Shown here piece after piece: positions 22,401-34,882 of a DNA stretch of 64,000 nt. This DNA is from Bugula neritina (Eukaryota > Bryozoa > Gymnolaemata > Cheilostomatida > Bugulidae): contig CAXIUT010000272.1 in assembly GCA_964035545.1 (NCBI GenBank), positions 30,038 to 94,037 on the forward strand, written 5' to 3'. The position numbers were made by a program, and so were the translations under genes. Each line of letters begins with the position of its first letter. Within the stretch, counting starts at the first letter, position 1. A model generated the notes under the pieces. It was given only the letters and a program-made list of their open reading frames with translations. It did not search any database and was not told where the DNA came from.

Positions 22401-24448
22401 ACAGTCAACCTAACTACTGTCAACTATGCGATAGTAACTGTCTTACTTGTAATATTTCAAGTACTTCTTGCCTTACTTGTGCTAGTAATCTATTACTTTA
22501 CAATAATACTTGTCTTTCATCTTGTCCTAACACTGCTTACACTTATAATGGAGTTTGTTATGAGAGTTGTCCTGATGGATTAGTTGGAACTTCAGGAACA
22601 AGCCCAACTTGTTAAGCCTGTGCTTCTGGTAGTTCTTGTATTAGAGGTTTTCAAGTGAGTATTTTAGTCATCAATAAAGGGAAAAACTATGAACTTAAAA
22701 TATCACTATCTCAAGGAATAAGCTAAAATTCATCAGCTACATAAATTATAAATGGAATAATAGTTTAATTGGTGACAGCTGATACTCGTTTACTTCTATC
22801 AACTGTTTCTCTAAATGTTTAGTCTCTAACTATTAGTAGTGATAGGACTTTTTTGACTATTTTGACTAACTACGATGAAGCTAATCTCTGGGCGACTAGT
22901 ATCTCAGTTACTTTTCAAGCAGGTATTCTTCTGACATCAGATGGTTTGACTTACAACCAACTCACTGGCACTTTTAGTCTAAGTAATCCTTCTTTTCTCG
23001 ACTCTTACTATTATGTCTTTTACAATAACATCAATCTCTACATAGAAGGCATTATCTTTACTTGTATGAGCTTTGTCTTTTTGATTTTGGCTATTTTCCT
23101 TTTAAAAGACAATAAACTTATAGCTGAGTGTATGTCTTTTGTCATGATGGTTCAGATCTTTGGATTGTCTAGAATCAGATAGTTTCCTATTGACTTTCAG
23201 TTCTTTGATGTAGTCAAAGGTTATAGTTTCTATGAGTTAGACTTCATTCCGAACTTATTCTAAACTATCCTCAAGAAAGTAAGTTATTCTGAAGTAGCAA
23301 TTGACTCAGCAGTCTTTGTCTATGGAACTCAGAACTTACTCTATAACTTTGGAAGTTTCATAGAAGTCTTTATTTTGGTCTAGGTAGTTCTTTGGACTTT
23401 CTTTTTGGTCTTTTACTATCAATAAAACAACCTGAGAAAAGAACAATGCAAATAACTGCATAATCACTTGTTGGCTTACTCTTCTGTTATTATAGTTTTT
23501 GGATGTTTTCTTTGTTTATTAAGTACTTAAAACAACACAACCACATCAACTAACTTGGCTTATACTTTTACTATTATGATTTCTATTATAATTTGTCTAG
23601 GTTATGGACTTTACTATATCTTTATGGTCAAAGATAATCTCAAACTTTAGCTCTATCAGATTAACAACTTGTTCAGAGTTATTGGAATCCTTCTAATAGT
23701 TTATGGAAAAAATTATTACATTATCTTTTTCAGTTTTTAAGAGTTCATTTTTATTTTTGGTGACATGTGGTTTTATCATTCTTAGAAAATAAATAAACAT
23801 CTTTATCTTTTGGAAAGAATACTTTACATTTTTGTTATTTACACTTATCTTCTTGAGTTAGAGTACTTGACTCTTTTGATTTGTGCAGGAATTGGTTTTG
23901 GTATAATCACTCTTATAAAAATTTATTATATTATTATAATTTTTATGAAATTGTTACAAGCTGAAGATATAAAAGAAGAAGAAATAGACGATATTACAAA
24001 GAAAGTTGTGGATATGCGATTAATAGTAGAACTTAATCTTGAAAAAAGTTAAGAGTCAGAAAGTGAAAAAAATAGTCAAATTTCCTTAAATAAAATTCTA
24101 AATGTAAACTCAAGTGCTACATTATTGTAACCATCTTTAGTATTTTAAGATAAATATTAAGAAAAATAAAAAGAAAATGATTAAGAAATAAATAATTTTG
24201 GTGATAAAGTTTAAGATATGCCTCAAGAAATAAAAAGAGTCAAAAGAAAATAAATAACTTCAAGGATATAGCCATTAATTATTCAACCTAAAGAAAATAA
24301 TGAGCATATTTAAGAGGTATTTTTACCAAAAGTAGAAATAATCTAATCAAAATAAGAGAAGGAAGTAGCTAGCTTTGTTTAGGTAGAAATTAAAAGTGAA
24401 GAGAGTGAAGAGAGTGAAGGTAGTCAAGGAATGGAAAGTTATTTCTGA
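19500..24448 (+). pseudogene. Cysteine-rich multi-pass membrane protein, copy 1, interrupted by a 1-nt frameshift
   Basis: The frame opens at ATG 19500 with a signal peptide (MIQSSIIMILFFFMIQ), then a ~1000-residue ectodomain of repeated CxxC modules (GF-receptor/furin-like style, e.g. CDTTCLTCS, CTTCSTDNG). A membrane domain of roughly seven helices follows, then a Glu/Lys-rich cytoplasmic tail ending at TGA 24446-24448. Near 20988 one base is missing relative to the related gene at 44320-48618 (AAATCAGGGATAAC versus AAATCAAGCTATAAC). The original frame then ends at a TGA near 21339, while the Cys-rich frame resumes in the next phase. Total length is one base short of a multiple of three, consistent with a single deletion. 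Decay or sequencing error cannot be told apart here. Confidence 0.8.
21128..22471 (+). repeat. Two tandem 672-bp units inside the cysteine-rich ectodomain
   Basis: The segment starting ACTTCTTGTGGCACTAACAC at 21128 recurs at 21800 with few differences, a period of 672 bp (224 codons), so the frame is kept. Each unit holds several CxxC modules. Copy 2 of the gene (25151-28762) has no such duplication, so this is a recent internal expansion of the ectodomain. Confidence 0.85.
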
Positions 24449-25150
24449 AAATTTGATCGAAAAAAAAATATTTATAAGTACTATTTGAATTATCAATATT
24501 ATCTAATATATATTTATTAAGGATGTTGTCCTTATATATGTGTGACAATTGAAAGTTGATGAAAGAAGATTTTGACATGGCTAAGTGGAAAGAACTTTAT
24601 AGAGGTATCTTCCCTATTATCAAAAGAATTTGAATAAATTTGAATAAAGTCTATTTTCGACTGTTCACTGATAGTTAGTAAATTAGGTCAAGGTCGGGAA
24701 AGAATTTGGGCAGGTTTAAAATTTAGATTATTCATTAGCTATCAAGTACAACTTGTAAATTAATAGGTAGATAATAGTATTCGTAATAAAATGAATTAAG
24801 TATTGGAATAAAGAATTGCGAAAATATATCTATGAAGAGATTAATAAGTTGTTTAATTATCAACTATAAATTATGATAGAGTAATTTAGATATCACGAAC
24901 CTCATTTTTGAAGAGTAAAGAAAAATCATTGGTTAAACTTGAAAGATCAATGAAAAAATAAATAAATAAAAACATAGATTTGAATTAGTTTGAATGAAAA
25001 GTTAACTGGTAGACAATCTCTTCTTGAAAAAGATAATACTTATAATTTATTTAGTATTTTTTATCTACATCTATTGATAAAGAAGAATATTAAATCAATA
25101 ACTACATTTAATATTGAGTTAATTAATCAATTTATATCAATAAAACTACA
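24449..25150. other. Spacer between the two tandem cysteine-rich genes
   Basis: 702 bp, AT-rich, no gene seen. It holds the diverged second copy of the upstream region described at 18815-19499, placing a duplication boundary in or near this spacer. Confidence 0.6.
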
Positions 25151-28100
25151 ATGTTGCAGTCCTCCATAATCATGATACTTTTTTTCTTCATGATTCAAGC
25201 TGTAATGCCCACCTGCTACTCCTATTGCGATACTAATCAATGTACAGGTTACTGCGATACTTGTTGCACTGATTGTCGTAGCTTCATGACATTAGATAAT
25301 GGAAGATGCATTCCAAGTAATGCTGACTAGTAGGCATTTTAGAATGTGGGTTATAACTGGTCTCAAACTACATCGGGATTAGTCCAGAGTTTATAAAATT
25401 ATGATAGAAGTATTATTTCTACTAATGCTATTGACTTCGGATGGACAACATCTGGCATTACTCTCGAACTTTAAGCAACTGGAATTAACCATCAAATTAG
25501 TATAAATATAATTTTACCTATCCACTATACACTAAGTATAAGAATGATGTTCGAATTAGGTACTTCTCCAAATTGTGTGTAAAATTTTGTTAAACTCGAT
25601 GTGGCTTCAATAGTATAAAGCAAAATGACAAAAGTTTAGGATAACTAAGGTCAATATTTACTTTTTTCCCATACAGAAATCAATTAAACACTAACAATTA
25701 AAAATTATAAAGATTTTAACAACGATTGCACAAATATAACACTCATGGATTTTACTATTTTGGTACAACGTTGTGGTTAGTATTGTGCTGTTTGTACTTC
25801 TTATACAAAGTGTACAACTTGTGGAACTACTGACAATGGCACTCAAACCTACAAACTCAACAATGCATGTTCTATCACCTGTCCAACCAGCTACTATAAT
25901 AATGGCTCTTATTTTTGTGACTTATGTGATTTAGCATGTGTTCGTTGCTAAGATTCCACATCAACAAACTGTTCATAGTGCAATAACAACGGAGGCTACT
26001 TCTTCTAGTACAACTCAACCACTAGTTGTGTTAACTCATGTGAAAGCAATCAAGTTGCAACTGGATCACCAATGGCATGTCAGATATGCGATACTACATG
26101 TCTAACTTGTTCTGCTAATACCAGTTATTGCACTACTTGCTCAACTGATAATGGACAACAACTCTACTTAGATAGCAACAATGCATGCATTTATCCTTGC
26201 CTAGTCAATTACCTATCAGTATCTGGCTCTTATTATTGTGATCAATGTCATATAGCGTGTTTAACCTGCACAACTAGCAACTCCTCAACTAGTTGTACCA
26301 GTTGTAATTAAGCTGATGGTTATAATTTCTAGGTTAACTCCACATCATCTTGTATTCAAGGATGTCCAATTAGTCAGTCTGCCTCGGGATCACCATTAGT
26401 TTGTATAGTTTGTTCCCCTAACTGTCTCACCTGTAGTGTTGTTAGTAGTAACTGCACCAGTTGTGATCCCTCAACTAGTAATAATTTTCTCACTCCTTCA
26501 GCAACCTGTTCATCAACTTGTCCAACTTCCTACTATGGAAATAATTCTACCTCATTGTGCTAGTCTTGTGATGTCAAGTGTAGTAGTTGTACTGGACCAA
26601 TGAATACTCAATGTAGTTAGTGTAGTACCATAACTGACCCAGTCACAAACTCAACTACCATTTACTATCTTTAAAATGGAGGATCAACTTGTGCAAGTAC
26701 TTGTCCTGATGGACAGTTCACCGATAGCAGTCAACCTAACTACTGTCAACTATGCGATAGCAACTGTCTTACTTGCAATATTTCAAGTACTTCTTGCCTT
26801 ACTTGTGCTAGTAATCTATTACTTTACAATAATACTTGTCTTTCATCTTGTCCTAACACTGCTTACACTTATAATGGAGTATGTTATGAGAGTTGTCCTG
26901 ATGGATTAGTTGGAACTTCAGGAACAACACCAACTTGTTAAGTCTGTGCTTCTGGTAGTTCTTGTATTAGAGGCTTTCAAGTGAATACTCTAGTCATCAA
27001 TGAAGGGAAAAACTATGAACTTAAAATATTACTGCCTCAAGGAATAAGCTAAAATTCATCAGCTACATAAATTATGAATGGAATAATAGTTTAATTGGTG
27101 ACAGCTGATACTCGTTTACTTCTATCAACTGTTTCTCTAAATGTTTAGTCTCTAACTATCAGTAGTGATAGGACTTTTTTGACTATTTTGACTAACTACA
27201 ATGAAGCTAATCTCTGGGCGACTAGTATCTCAGTTACTTTTCAAGCAGGTATTCTTCTGACATCAGATGGTTTGACTTACAACCAACTCACTGGCACTTT
27301 TAGTCTAAGTAATCCTTCTTTTCTCGACTCTTACTATTATGTCTTTTACAATAACATCAATCTCTACATCGAAGGCATTGTCTTTACTTGTGCTAGCTTT
27401 GTCTTTTTGATTTTGGCTATTTTCCTTTTGAAAGATAATAAACTTATCGCTGAGTGTATGTCTTTTGTCATGATGGTTCAGATCTTTGGATTGTCTAGAG
27501 TCAGATAGTTTCCTATTGATTTTCAGTTCTTTAATGTAGTCAAAGGTTATAGTTTTTATGAGTTAGACTTCATTCCGAACTTATTCTAAACTATCCTCAA
27601 GAAAGTAAGTTATTCTGAAGTAGCGATTGACTCAGCAGTCTTTGTCTATGGAACTCAGAACTTACTCTATAACTTTGGAAGTTTCATAGAAATATTTATT
27701 TTGGTCTAGGTAGTTCTTTGGACTTTCTTTTTGGTCTTTTACTATAAACAAAACAACCTGAGAAAAGAACAATGCAAGGCTCTACATAATCACTTGTTAG
27801 CTTACTCTTCTGTTATTATAGTTTTTGGATGTTTTCTTTGTTTATTAAGTACTCAAAACAACACAACCACATCAACTAACTTGGCTTATACTTTTACTAT
27901 TATGATTTCTATTATAATTTGTCTAGGTTATGGTCTTTACTATATCTTTATGGTAAAAGATAATCTCAAACTTTAACTCTATCAGATTAACAACTTGTTC
28001 AGAGTTATTGGAATCCTTCTAATAGTTTACGGAAAAAATTATTACATTATCTTTTTCACCTTTGAAGAGTTCATTTTTATCTTTGGTGACATGTGGTTTT

Positions 28101-28762
28101 ATCATTCTTAGAAAATAAATAAACATCTTTATCTTTTGGAAAGAATACTTTACATTTTTGTTATTTACACTTCTCTTCTTGAGTTAGAGTACTTGACTCT
28201 TTTGATTTGTGCAGGAATTGGTTTTGGGATAATCGCTCTTATAAAACTCTATTATGTTATTATAAGTATTGTGAAGTGGTGTTAAGTTGAAGATATAAAA
28301 GAAGAAATAAAAGATATTACAAAAAAAGTTGTAAAAAAACGGTTAATAGCAGAACTTAATATCAAAAAAGGCTAAGAGTAAAAAAGTGAACACAGTAGTC
28401 AACTTTAATTAAATAAAATTATAAATATTAACTCAAATGCTACATTATTATAACCATCTTTAGTATTTCAAGATAAATATTAAGAAAAATAAAAAGAAAA
28501 TGATTAAGAAATAAATAATTTTGGTGATAAAGATTAAGATTTGCCTCAAGAAATAAATAGAGTCAAAAGAAAATAAATAACTTCAAGGATGTAGCCATTA
28601 ATTATTTAACCTAAAGAAAATAATGAACATATTTAAGAAGTATTTTTATCAAAAGTAGAAATTATTTAATCCAAATAAGAAAAGGAAGAAGCTAGCTTTG
28701 TTTAGGCAGAATTTTAAAGTGAAGAGAGTGAAGGTAGTCAAGGAATGGAAAGTCATTTCTGA
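25151..28762 (+). CDS. Cysteine-rich multi-pass membrane protein, copy 2 (intact)
   Basis: 1203 codons from ATG 25151 to TGA 28760-28762 in one frame. Same plan as copy 1: signal peptide, ectodomain of CxxC repeats (about 650 residues), a C-terminal membrane domain, and a charged tail. The membrane domain is highly conserved between copies (for example LWATSISVTFQAGILLTS, IFLLKDNKLIAECMSFVMM, LLICAGIGFGI). Large families of such Cys-rich proteins occur in ciliates, and some are surface antigens. Here the conserved polytopic domain and the tail suggest a receptor or channel-like role instead of a GPI-anchored coat; function is unknown. It lies in tandem with copy 1, same strand, 702 bp apart. 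Confidence 0.88.
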
Positions 28763-28927
28763 AAATTGGATTGAAAAAACAAAATATTTATAAGTATTAT
28801 TTGAGTTATTAAATTTATTTTCATAAGATTGATTAATAAATAGATAACAAAAAATATTTTATTTTTATTCTATTTCTAAACTTTTTGAAATATTTAAGAT
28901 GTTTTATTTCTATCAATCCTTAAGAGG

Positions 28928-29075
<148 letters not shown>

Positions 29076-29790
29076 AATTATATTAAACTTGAAAAGATAG
29101 AATTTTGTAAAAGATAAATTATTTTCATCATTAAATAGAAATATGTTTGTTCAAATAGTATTTAGTTCCACTAGGACTCTCTTTAAGGTTTACATTTTTC
29201 ATTCATAACTTATCTCTTATTTTCTGAAGTAACATCAAAACATAGTTAATAATTGTTTTTCTTTTTAATTCTTTTAAATAGGGTTAGTTCTTCAATATAT
29301 CAGGACTCATATTTTTTTTTTGGAAAAAATATCGAAAAATATAGTGCTTAGAGTGAAATATATAATTTTATTTTTCATAATAAAAAGGCTACACTCGAAG
29401 CCAATATGATTATTAAATAAAATAAGTAAAAATTATAAAAATCTAATTTTGTGTTTTTTAGATAGTCTATAAAAACTTAATTAAAATTTAGATCATTTAT
29501 TCAATAATATTCCTGAATATGAATAAATTAAGAAAGAGAATTAAAATTATTGATCGTTTCAACCAGATAACGATTTCTTTAATGATGATTTAAAAAAAAA
29601 ATTATTTCAATGATATTGTCATTAAAATTAATCAAAAAATATTCATCGAAAACAAATTTTTAAAACAATAATGTTATAAATCATCCATAGAATCTGATTT
29701 TTAATATTTTAAGAATAATCATTTAGTTTCAATAGAATATTACTTCAAATAATTTAAAATAAATCATAATTTAATATAAATATTTCAGAA
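29076..29790. other. AT-rich spacer
   Basis: 715 bp between the microsatellite and the stop of the Sec23/24-like gene, very AT-rich. A weak plus-strand frame (from ATG 29519) overlaps the neighbour antisense and is probably chance. Nothing else is seen. Confidence 0.55.
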
Positions 29791-31416
29791 TCATTCTTTT
29801 TATTCTTAAAGATAAGTTATTCTGCCTTGAGATTCACAGTTTCGGTAAAAATAGTCAAAATGGTCATCTCTTGGAATATAATATGTATTTATCAATTGGG
29901 TCATCTCTTCAATCATTTATTATTAATCTTAGTGCTGACGACTATAATATCCGTGAACATAGAACAACGATCCTTATCTTTTTGAAAAAGGCCAAAAACA
30001 CCCAACCATCTGAACTTTCATCAGTGATTCAAAAGGTTTATACATTTTAATTGATTTTTTTTGAAACTACTTAAAGTAGTCTTTCAAGTGATGTAAAATA
30101 CCTTGCATATAATTTGTCATTTGTTGAGGTTTTCCTCCATATTATTCGATTGTATTACTGATAAAACTATATCCAATATTGTTATTATTTTGAAACTTAT
30201 TTAAATTGTTTTGAGGTTTATTTTTTTGATTGAAGTAGGTTTCGATGATAAAGTAAAGTGTTTTCGATGCTAAAATTCCTCTTTAAAAAGCTTCACATCT
30301 ATATGCTCCTTTATGTGAATAATTAGCAACTAATAGGTACCAACTTTTCCTTGATAAATCAAAAAATTATAATTGCAATTGTATTTTATGTGGCTGATCT
30401 ATTTTTGTTGATATTTATACTATCTAGTTTCTTGAACTAACGATTCCTTTAGGATAGCTTTTAAGAGTGCCAGAGTAGTGTGTATTGGTGCGAATGACTG
30501 GCATATTAGTATGAAAATAATTAGTGTTATTGTCTCCAAAGATTTAGTATATTTTGTAATAAAGCTGAATACTTCTATCTTATCCTGATAGAATATAGTT
30601 TTAATTAAAGGTTAATTTGAGGTCAAAAAGTAATTATAAAGGAGAATCCTGCTTTAAGTCTGATAAAAATAAAGCAATTACGTAAATAGGAAAAGATAAT
30701 GCTGCAAACATTAATGGTGTTTTCATAATCAAAACTGAAAAGTAAAAATCTGATAAGTGATGTTTTGAACATACTTTTAAGACATTTTGAATTTTTTAAA
30801 GAGAAGTTAAAGTTTGTTTATTTTCTTCTCTAATAACTGCAACTGTTTATTTTATTTTTTATATTTTTTAAGAAGACAACTTGCATGCCAAATCACTTAT
30901 TACTTATAGTTAAACGCTTTCAGTTGAAATAAATATCAGCTCAGGCTCTTATTTATCTAAATCTAAAACGCCTATCATTGATCCTACCATAAAAACAATA
31001 ATAAATAGAATTTCTGATTATGTTGTTCCATTTAAACTTTGAAACAGCATTTCCAGATCTTACTAAGGCAGCCAAGGATCTATGATCATAATGCATCTGA
31101 CTGTTAACTAATTTTTTTATAAAGGACAGATATAGGAATAGTTTTATGCCCATTTTTCTGTTGATATATGCTCATAACCTGAATAAATCATTTGATAATC
31201 ATTTAGTGAACCACATAGTTCACATTCCTGTGATTTTTTATTAATTTTTAATGAAGACATATCGAAAGGATATGCCTTACAATATTTGCATTTCGAATAT
31301 TTTTATTTCCTAAAAGGGCATTTGTTAATACATTTTGAAATATCAAGGTAGTAAGTTAATTCCTGATATCTATGGACTTTCCAGAAGTCAGCTTTTAATT
31401 CTTAAAGAATGCTCAT
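29791..31416 (-). CDS. Divergent Sec23/Sec24-like COPII coat protein
   Basis: 541 residues, ATG 31416 to TGA 29793-29791, no intron. Near the start, KCPFRKEKYSKCKYCKAYPF...CELCGSLNDY has the paired-Cys spacing of the Sec23/24 zinc finger. Then comes a possible trunk (vWA-like) strand, IMIIDPWLP, and an alpha/beta body. The C-terminal region (ILHHLKDYFK, MVGCFWPFSKR, YIPRDDHFDYFYRN) could be a degenerate gelsolin-like part. COPII Sec23/Sec24 select cargo at ER exit sites. Family members are usually over 700 residues, so this one is short and diverged, perhaps specialised or a distant relative. The zinc finger is the main support. Confidence 0.5.
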
Positions 31417-31473
31417 TGAATTATTATTAGCCTATTAATAATATTAATAAAATATGATTAAGTTTAATTTAGA

Positions 31474-32718
31474 TCAACAAAAGGAGCCAAACCCAAATAT
31501 GACTGACAAGTCTTCTCCAGATCTTTTATATTTCAACCATAAGCTATAAGGCAAATATAAAATAGCTAATGTAATTAAAATGAAAAGCAACAGTTCAACA
31601 AAAGACATTCGATGAATTTTTCTAAGATAATTACTTACAATATAGGAAATAACTACACTCCCAGTCGCAGTAATCGAAAAGAAAAACAAGAACTGGCCAA
31701 TACTCAAAACTCCTAAAAAAATAGCCTGAATCACATTGATACAAGAAGTTGCAAATACAGTAAAAATACAAGTTGAACTTGCCTGAACGGGTGATAGGTT
31801 GAGTTGCCGATATAATCTGGTCAAAAATATTCCTCCTCCATTTCCTAACCCACTCATCATCCCAGCATATATACTTTCTTTGATAAGCATGTTTTAGTTT
31901 TTTGTTATTACATCTTCTTTTTGTTCAAAGAGCTCTTCTCCAAGTGTGGATTATGGAGTAGTCCAGGTCTGAAGGAGACGAAGGTTGCTTCGATAGAAAC
32001 CATAAGCCAAAAAGAACAAACCTATTTGAAAGATCCAATATAGAATAGAACAGTTCTTTACCCCTAAAATACTATTAAATCCTTCTGAACCTCTGAATAG
32101 TGATAGAGCTATATAGCATAGAATCAAAAGTAAGATTTGTTGAAATATTTTAATATTGAGGTCTTTATGGAAAGGGTTAATTCTTGTTTCTTTTACTAAT
32201 CCACTAGCTCTATCAGCATTTTATGGCAGCAACATTTATTGGGTTTCTCTTCGATATCCATCAATAAAGCGTTGATATATTTTAGGAAGCATAGTCAGAG
32301 ACACAAGTATTATTATTGATACTGTCACAAAACTAGGAAATAGCTTATTTATCATCACTCCCACTATCGAACCTATGAACATCACTGGAATAGTCAGAAA
32401 AGCATAATTATAGTAAACAACTGGTTCTCCATCTAGAGCTCTTGTCATCTGATTGATCAAATTACCAAAAGATGAGCCACATATACAAGCAAACACCATT
32501 ATAGTTGCTGACTTAGGAAAAATATCAAAGCAAAGAATTAGAACAACTACAGCAGGTCCTCCTCCTCCTAAACCTGCCAATGAACTAATACCACCTATGC
32601 ACATTAATGCAATACAACCCATAAAATACGATAAGATAGATATGTCTTAGCTCTCGTAGCCTGGCTGTTCTGTAAAATTTAAGCTTAAGGAGGGTAATTA
32701 TAAGTTGTTTTGAATCAT
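31474..32718 (-). CDS. TauE/SafE (DUF81) family membrane transporter
   Basis: 414 residues, ATG 32718 to TGA 31476-31474. Two homologous membrane halves each carry the glycine-rich first helix typical of the family: GGISSLAGLGGGGPAVVV in the first half and GMMSGLGNGGGIFLTRL in the second. They are separated by a hydrophilic loop with QTWTTPQSTLGEELFEQKED. Roughly eight to nine helices. Family members export or import sulfite, sulfoacetate or other organic anions; eukaryotic ones are poorly characterised, so the substrate is unknown. The 58-bp gap to the Sec23/24-like gene, also on the minus strand, is close but does not imply co-transcription. Confidence 0.88.
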
Positions 32719-32841
32719 TGTTGTGATTAGAATAATAATGATATTTATTTTTAATTATAATTTAAAATGATAAGTATGAGATAGATAGAAATAATAAAAA
32801 TCAATTTGGGGGATAGTAAAAAAATATTGTTCTTAGATATA

Positions 32842-33198
32842 ATGTCAAAAAAGAAGAATTAGTTCTTTGAATTTTTTATAAAAAAGACAACTAAAGTACT
32901 TGAAGATGCATCAAGAAATAAACTTTTTTGTTTTAATTTATCTTTTGAAATAAGATAAAAAAAAAAAGGATCAATAATGTTAAGAATTGATCATATTAAT
33001 ATCTAAGAAAAAGTGACCTCAAATATAAAGATGATTAAATTATAGATAGAAAAACAAGTTTTAGTTTAAAACAAGAATTCCTAATTTATCAACATTTTCT
33101 TATTCTAAAGTTATTACTTGTTCCTTCAATTGTTATTAAATTTGTCATAAATATCAATCTATGAACTATTTATAAATAAAAAGTTAGTCTATCTTTGA
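32842..33198 (+). CDS. Possible small hypothetical protein
   Basis: 118-codon frame from ATG 32842 to TGA 33196-33198, ending 36 bp before the RING gene. Translation gives a basic N-terminus (MSKKKNEFFEFFIKKTTK) and mixed alpha/beta-looking sequence. In DNA this AT-rich, with only TGA as stop, a frame of this length can arise by chance, and I recognise no domain. Confidence 0.3.
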
Positions 33199-33234
33199 TT
33201 ATTATTGAATAGATTGATTAATAATAATTCTTTT

Positions 33235-33963
33235 ATGAAAATGAAGAGAGAAAGTAATAGATTCAAAATAAGTATTCACAGATGTGACATTTGTTTGATA
33301 AACTTCAACAGGACTAAGAACAAGCCTTTGATTGTTTGCAACAATGACCATACTATATGTCGATAATGTGTATAAAAAATAACACAAAAACATTTGAATT
33401 GTCCTTTCTGTAGAGAATCAATCTACAAAAATAAAGTTAAAACTAATCATACTATCTATGATATTCTACCTAAAGATAAATATTAAAACTACCTCGTTGA
33501 TTATAAAGATCAAGAGATTAAGGAAATGTAAGGATAGTAATATGTTATTGAATAAGGAATCAACAGACAAGGGTCTAGCAATAACTTGAGATAGATGTTT
33601 GATGAATAAATCAACAACATAAGACAATAGTTTTATAATAATTTAAGACGACCAAGAAGTAATCGTAACTCTTCAGTAGATTCGTCTTAAAGAAATAGAG
33701 AAAGAGAACTAAACCTAATAGTTCAATCAAATAACTAATTGAATTAAAGGATATTATATCCCAATAATGACTATCATCGTCACTAATAATAGTAATAATA
33801 TGAAAGAATGAAATATTTGAATAAAAAAATATAAAAGATATTGTTTCTTCTTGTTTTTCATCTACCCTTCATTGTAATTAATCTTTTTAAAGAAGAAACA
33901 GACACTATTATTGAATGTCCAGGCTCAGGCCAAAGTATCAATATTTTCAAACTTAGTTCTTGA
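33235..33963 (+). CDS. RING-finger membrane protein (to first TGA)
   Basis: 242 residues, ATG 33235 to TGA 33961-33963. An N-terminal RING: CDICLINFNRTKNKPLIVC, NDHTICRECV, CPFCRESI. Then a disordered Asn/Arg-rich linker with His/Glu repeats and one hydrophobic helix (ILFLLVFHLPFIVINLF). RING fingers recruit E2 enzymes, so this is a candidate membrane ubiquitin ligase. The same frame continues past the TGA into three more membrane helices (next feature). A possible 22-nt intron at 33935-33956 would only move the stop to 33971-33973. So the end of the protein is uncertain. Confidence 0.7.
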
Positions 33964-34230
33964 CTGTTTGTGATTGGTCTTATTGATCTTTTTATAATTT
34001 ATTTATGCTGGGAATTGACTCCAAACTATCGTCAAACAACACAAGTCAAAGAAAATGGATGTTTTTTAGTCATAGTTATACTTTGGATCAAGACTGGATT
34101 TTGGACTTTGATTTAGTTTGTACTCTTAATAGCTAGAATACTTCTACAATGCTAGGGTTTAATACTAAGATATGCATATTTAATGTTCCTGTTTAATTTG
34201 ATTTTAATGTGCGTACTAAAAAATATTTGA
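33964..34230 (+). other. In-frame continuation of the RING gene beyond an internal TGA
   Basis: 88 further codons in the same frame, ending at TGA 34228-34230, encode three strongly hydrophobic helices (LFVIGLIDLFIIYLCW; FLVIVILWI...FWTLIQFVLLIARILL; YAYLMFLFNLILMCVL). This is what a multi-pass RING protein would need. Possible explanations are UGA readthrough, a point mutation, a sequencing error or a mis-modelled intron. No SECIS was recognised nearby. Confidence 0.45.
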
Positions 34231-34457
34231 TAGATTTATTCATTTATATCAATAATTATAAAAAATATATTTTTAATATATCATCATGGCCATAATTAAT
34301 AATAAACTTTTATAGTTAATTATTTATTGATATTCCAATTTATAAAGCAAATAATTAGATAAGATAGATAGATAATATATCTTAAATATCAGCATGATAA
34401 ATAGGTAATATATAAACTAAAATATTAATATTTACTCGATTAAGTTTAGGCAAATAA

Positions 34458-34799
34458 TCATTTCAATTAATTTTCATACTAATTTTCAAATACAGCCAAA
34501 AATTAATCTGGCTCAACAGGATCTTCATTATCTTTCGAAATATCATCATCATCCAAGTACTAACTCACCTTGATCTCCTATAAATTGTTTTCTTCATTTA
34601 TAGACTACCCTTTATCATCATTAAAAACTTATAAATCATCTTCCTAAACATAATTACCCACTTCTTAAGGAATATAACCATCCTATTCATCTTATTTAGA
34701 TATTTTTTCTTTATTATTATCAATTTAATCGTCTTAATACATATATTTTTCCAAGTTATTATCTATCTATGATTCTTATTTATCTTTTTTATCATTGAA
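34458..34799 (-). CDS. Acidic C-terminal gene fragment truncated by the telomere
   Basis: The frame ends at TGA 34460-34458 and runs upstream without a stop straight into the CCCCAA repeats, so the 5' part is missing. With TAA/TAG as Glu the ~114 residues are extremely acidic (EDDEIDNNKEKISKEDEEDG, YLDDDDISKDNEDPVEPDEF). That bias is not expected by chance, which argues for a real disordered protein tail. An internal ATG (34742) could start a 94-residue product. The simplest reading is that telomere addition cut inside a gene. Confidence 0.65.
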
Positions 34800-34882
34800 T
34801 TGGGGTTGGGGTTGGGGTTGGGGTTGGGGTTGGGGTTGGGGTTGGGGTTGGGGTTGGGGTTGGGGTTGGGGTTGGGGTTGGG
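34800..34882 (+). repeat. Telomere, GGGGTT repeats (right end of piece C)
   Basis: About 14 perfect units ending at the N gap. They abut the truncated acidic frame directly, with no subtelomeric spacer. Confidence 0.97.

Noticed and set aside
29519-29830. ~100-codon plus-strand frame
   Set aside because: In very AT-rich DNA with only TGA as stop this length is expected by chance; it overlaps the Sec23/24-like gene antisense and has no motif.
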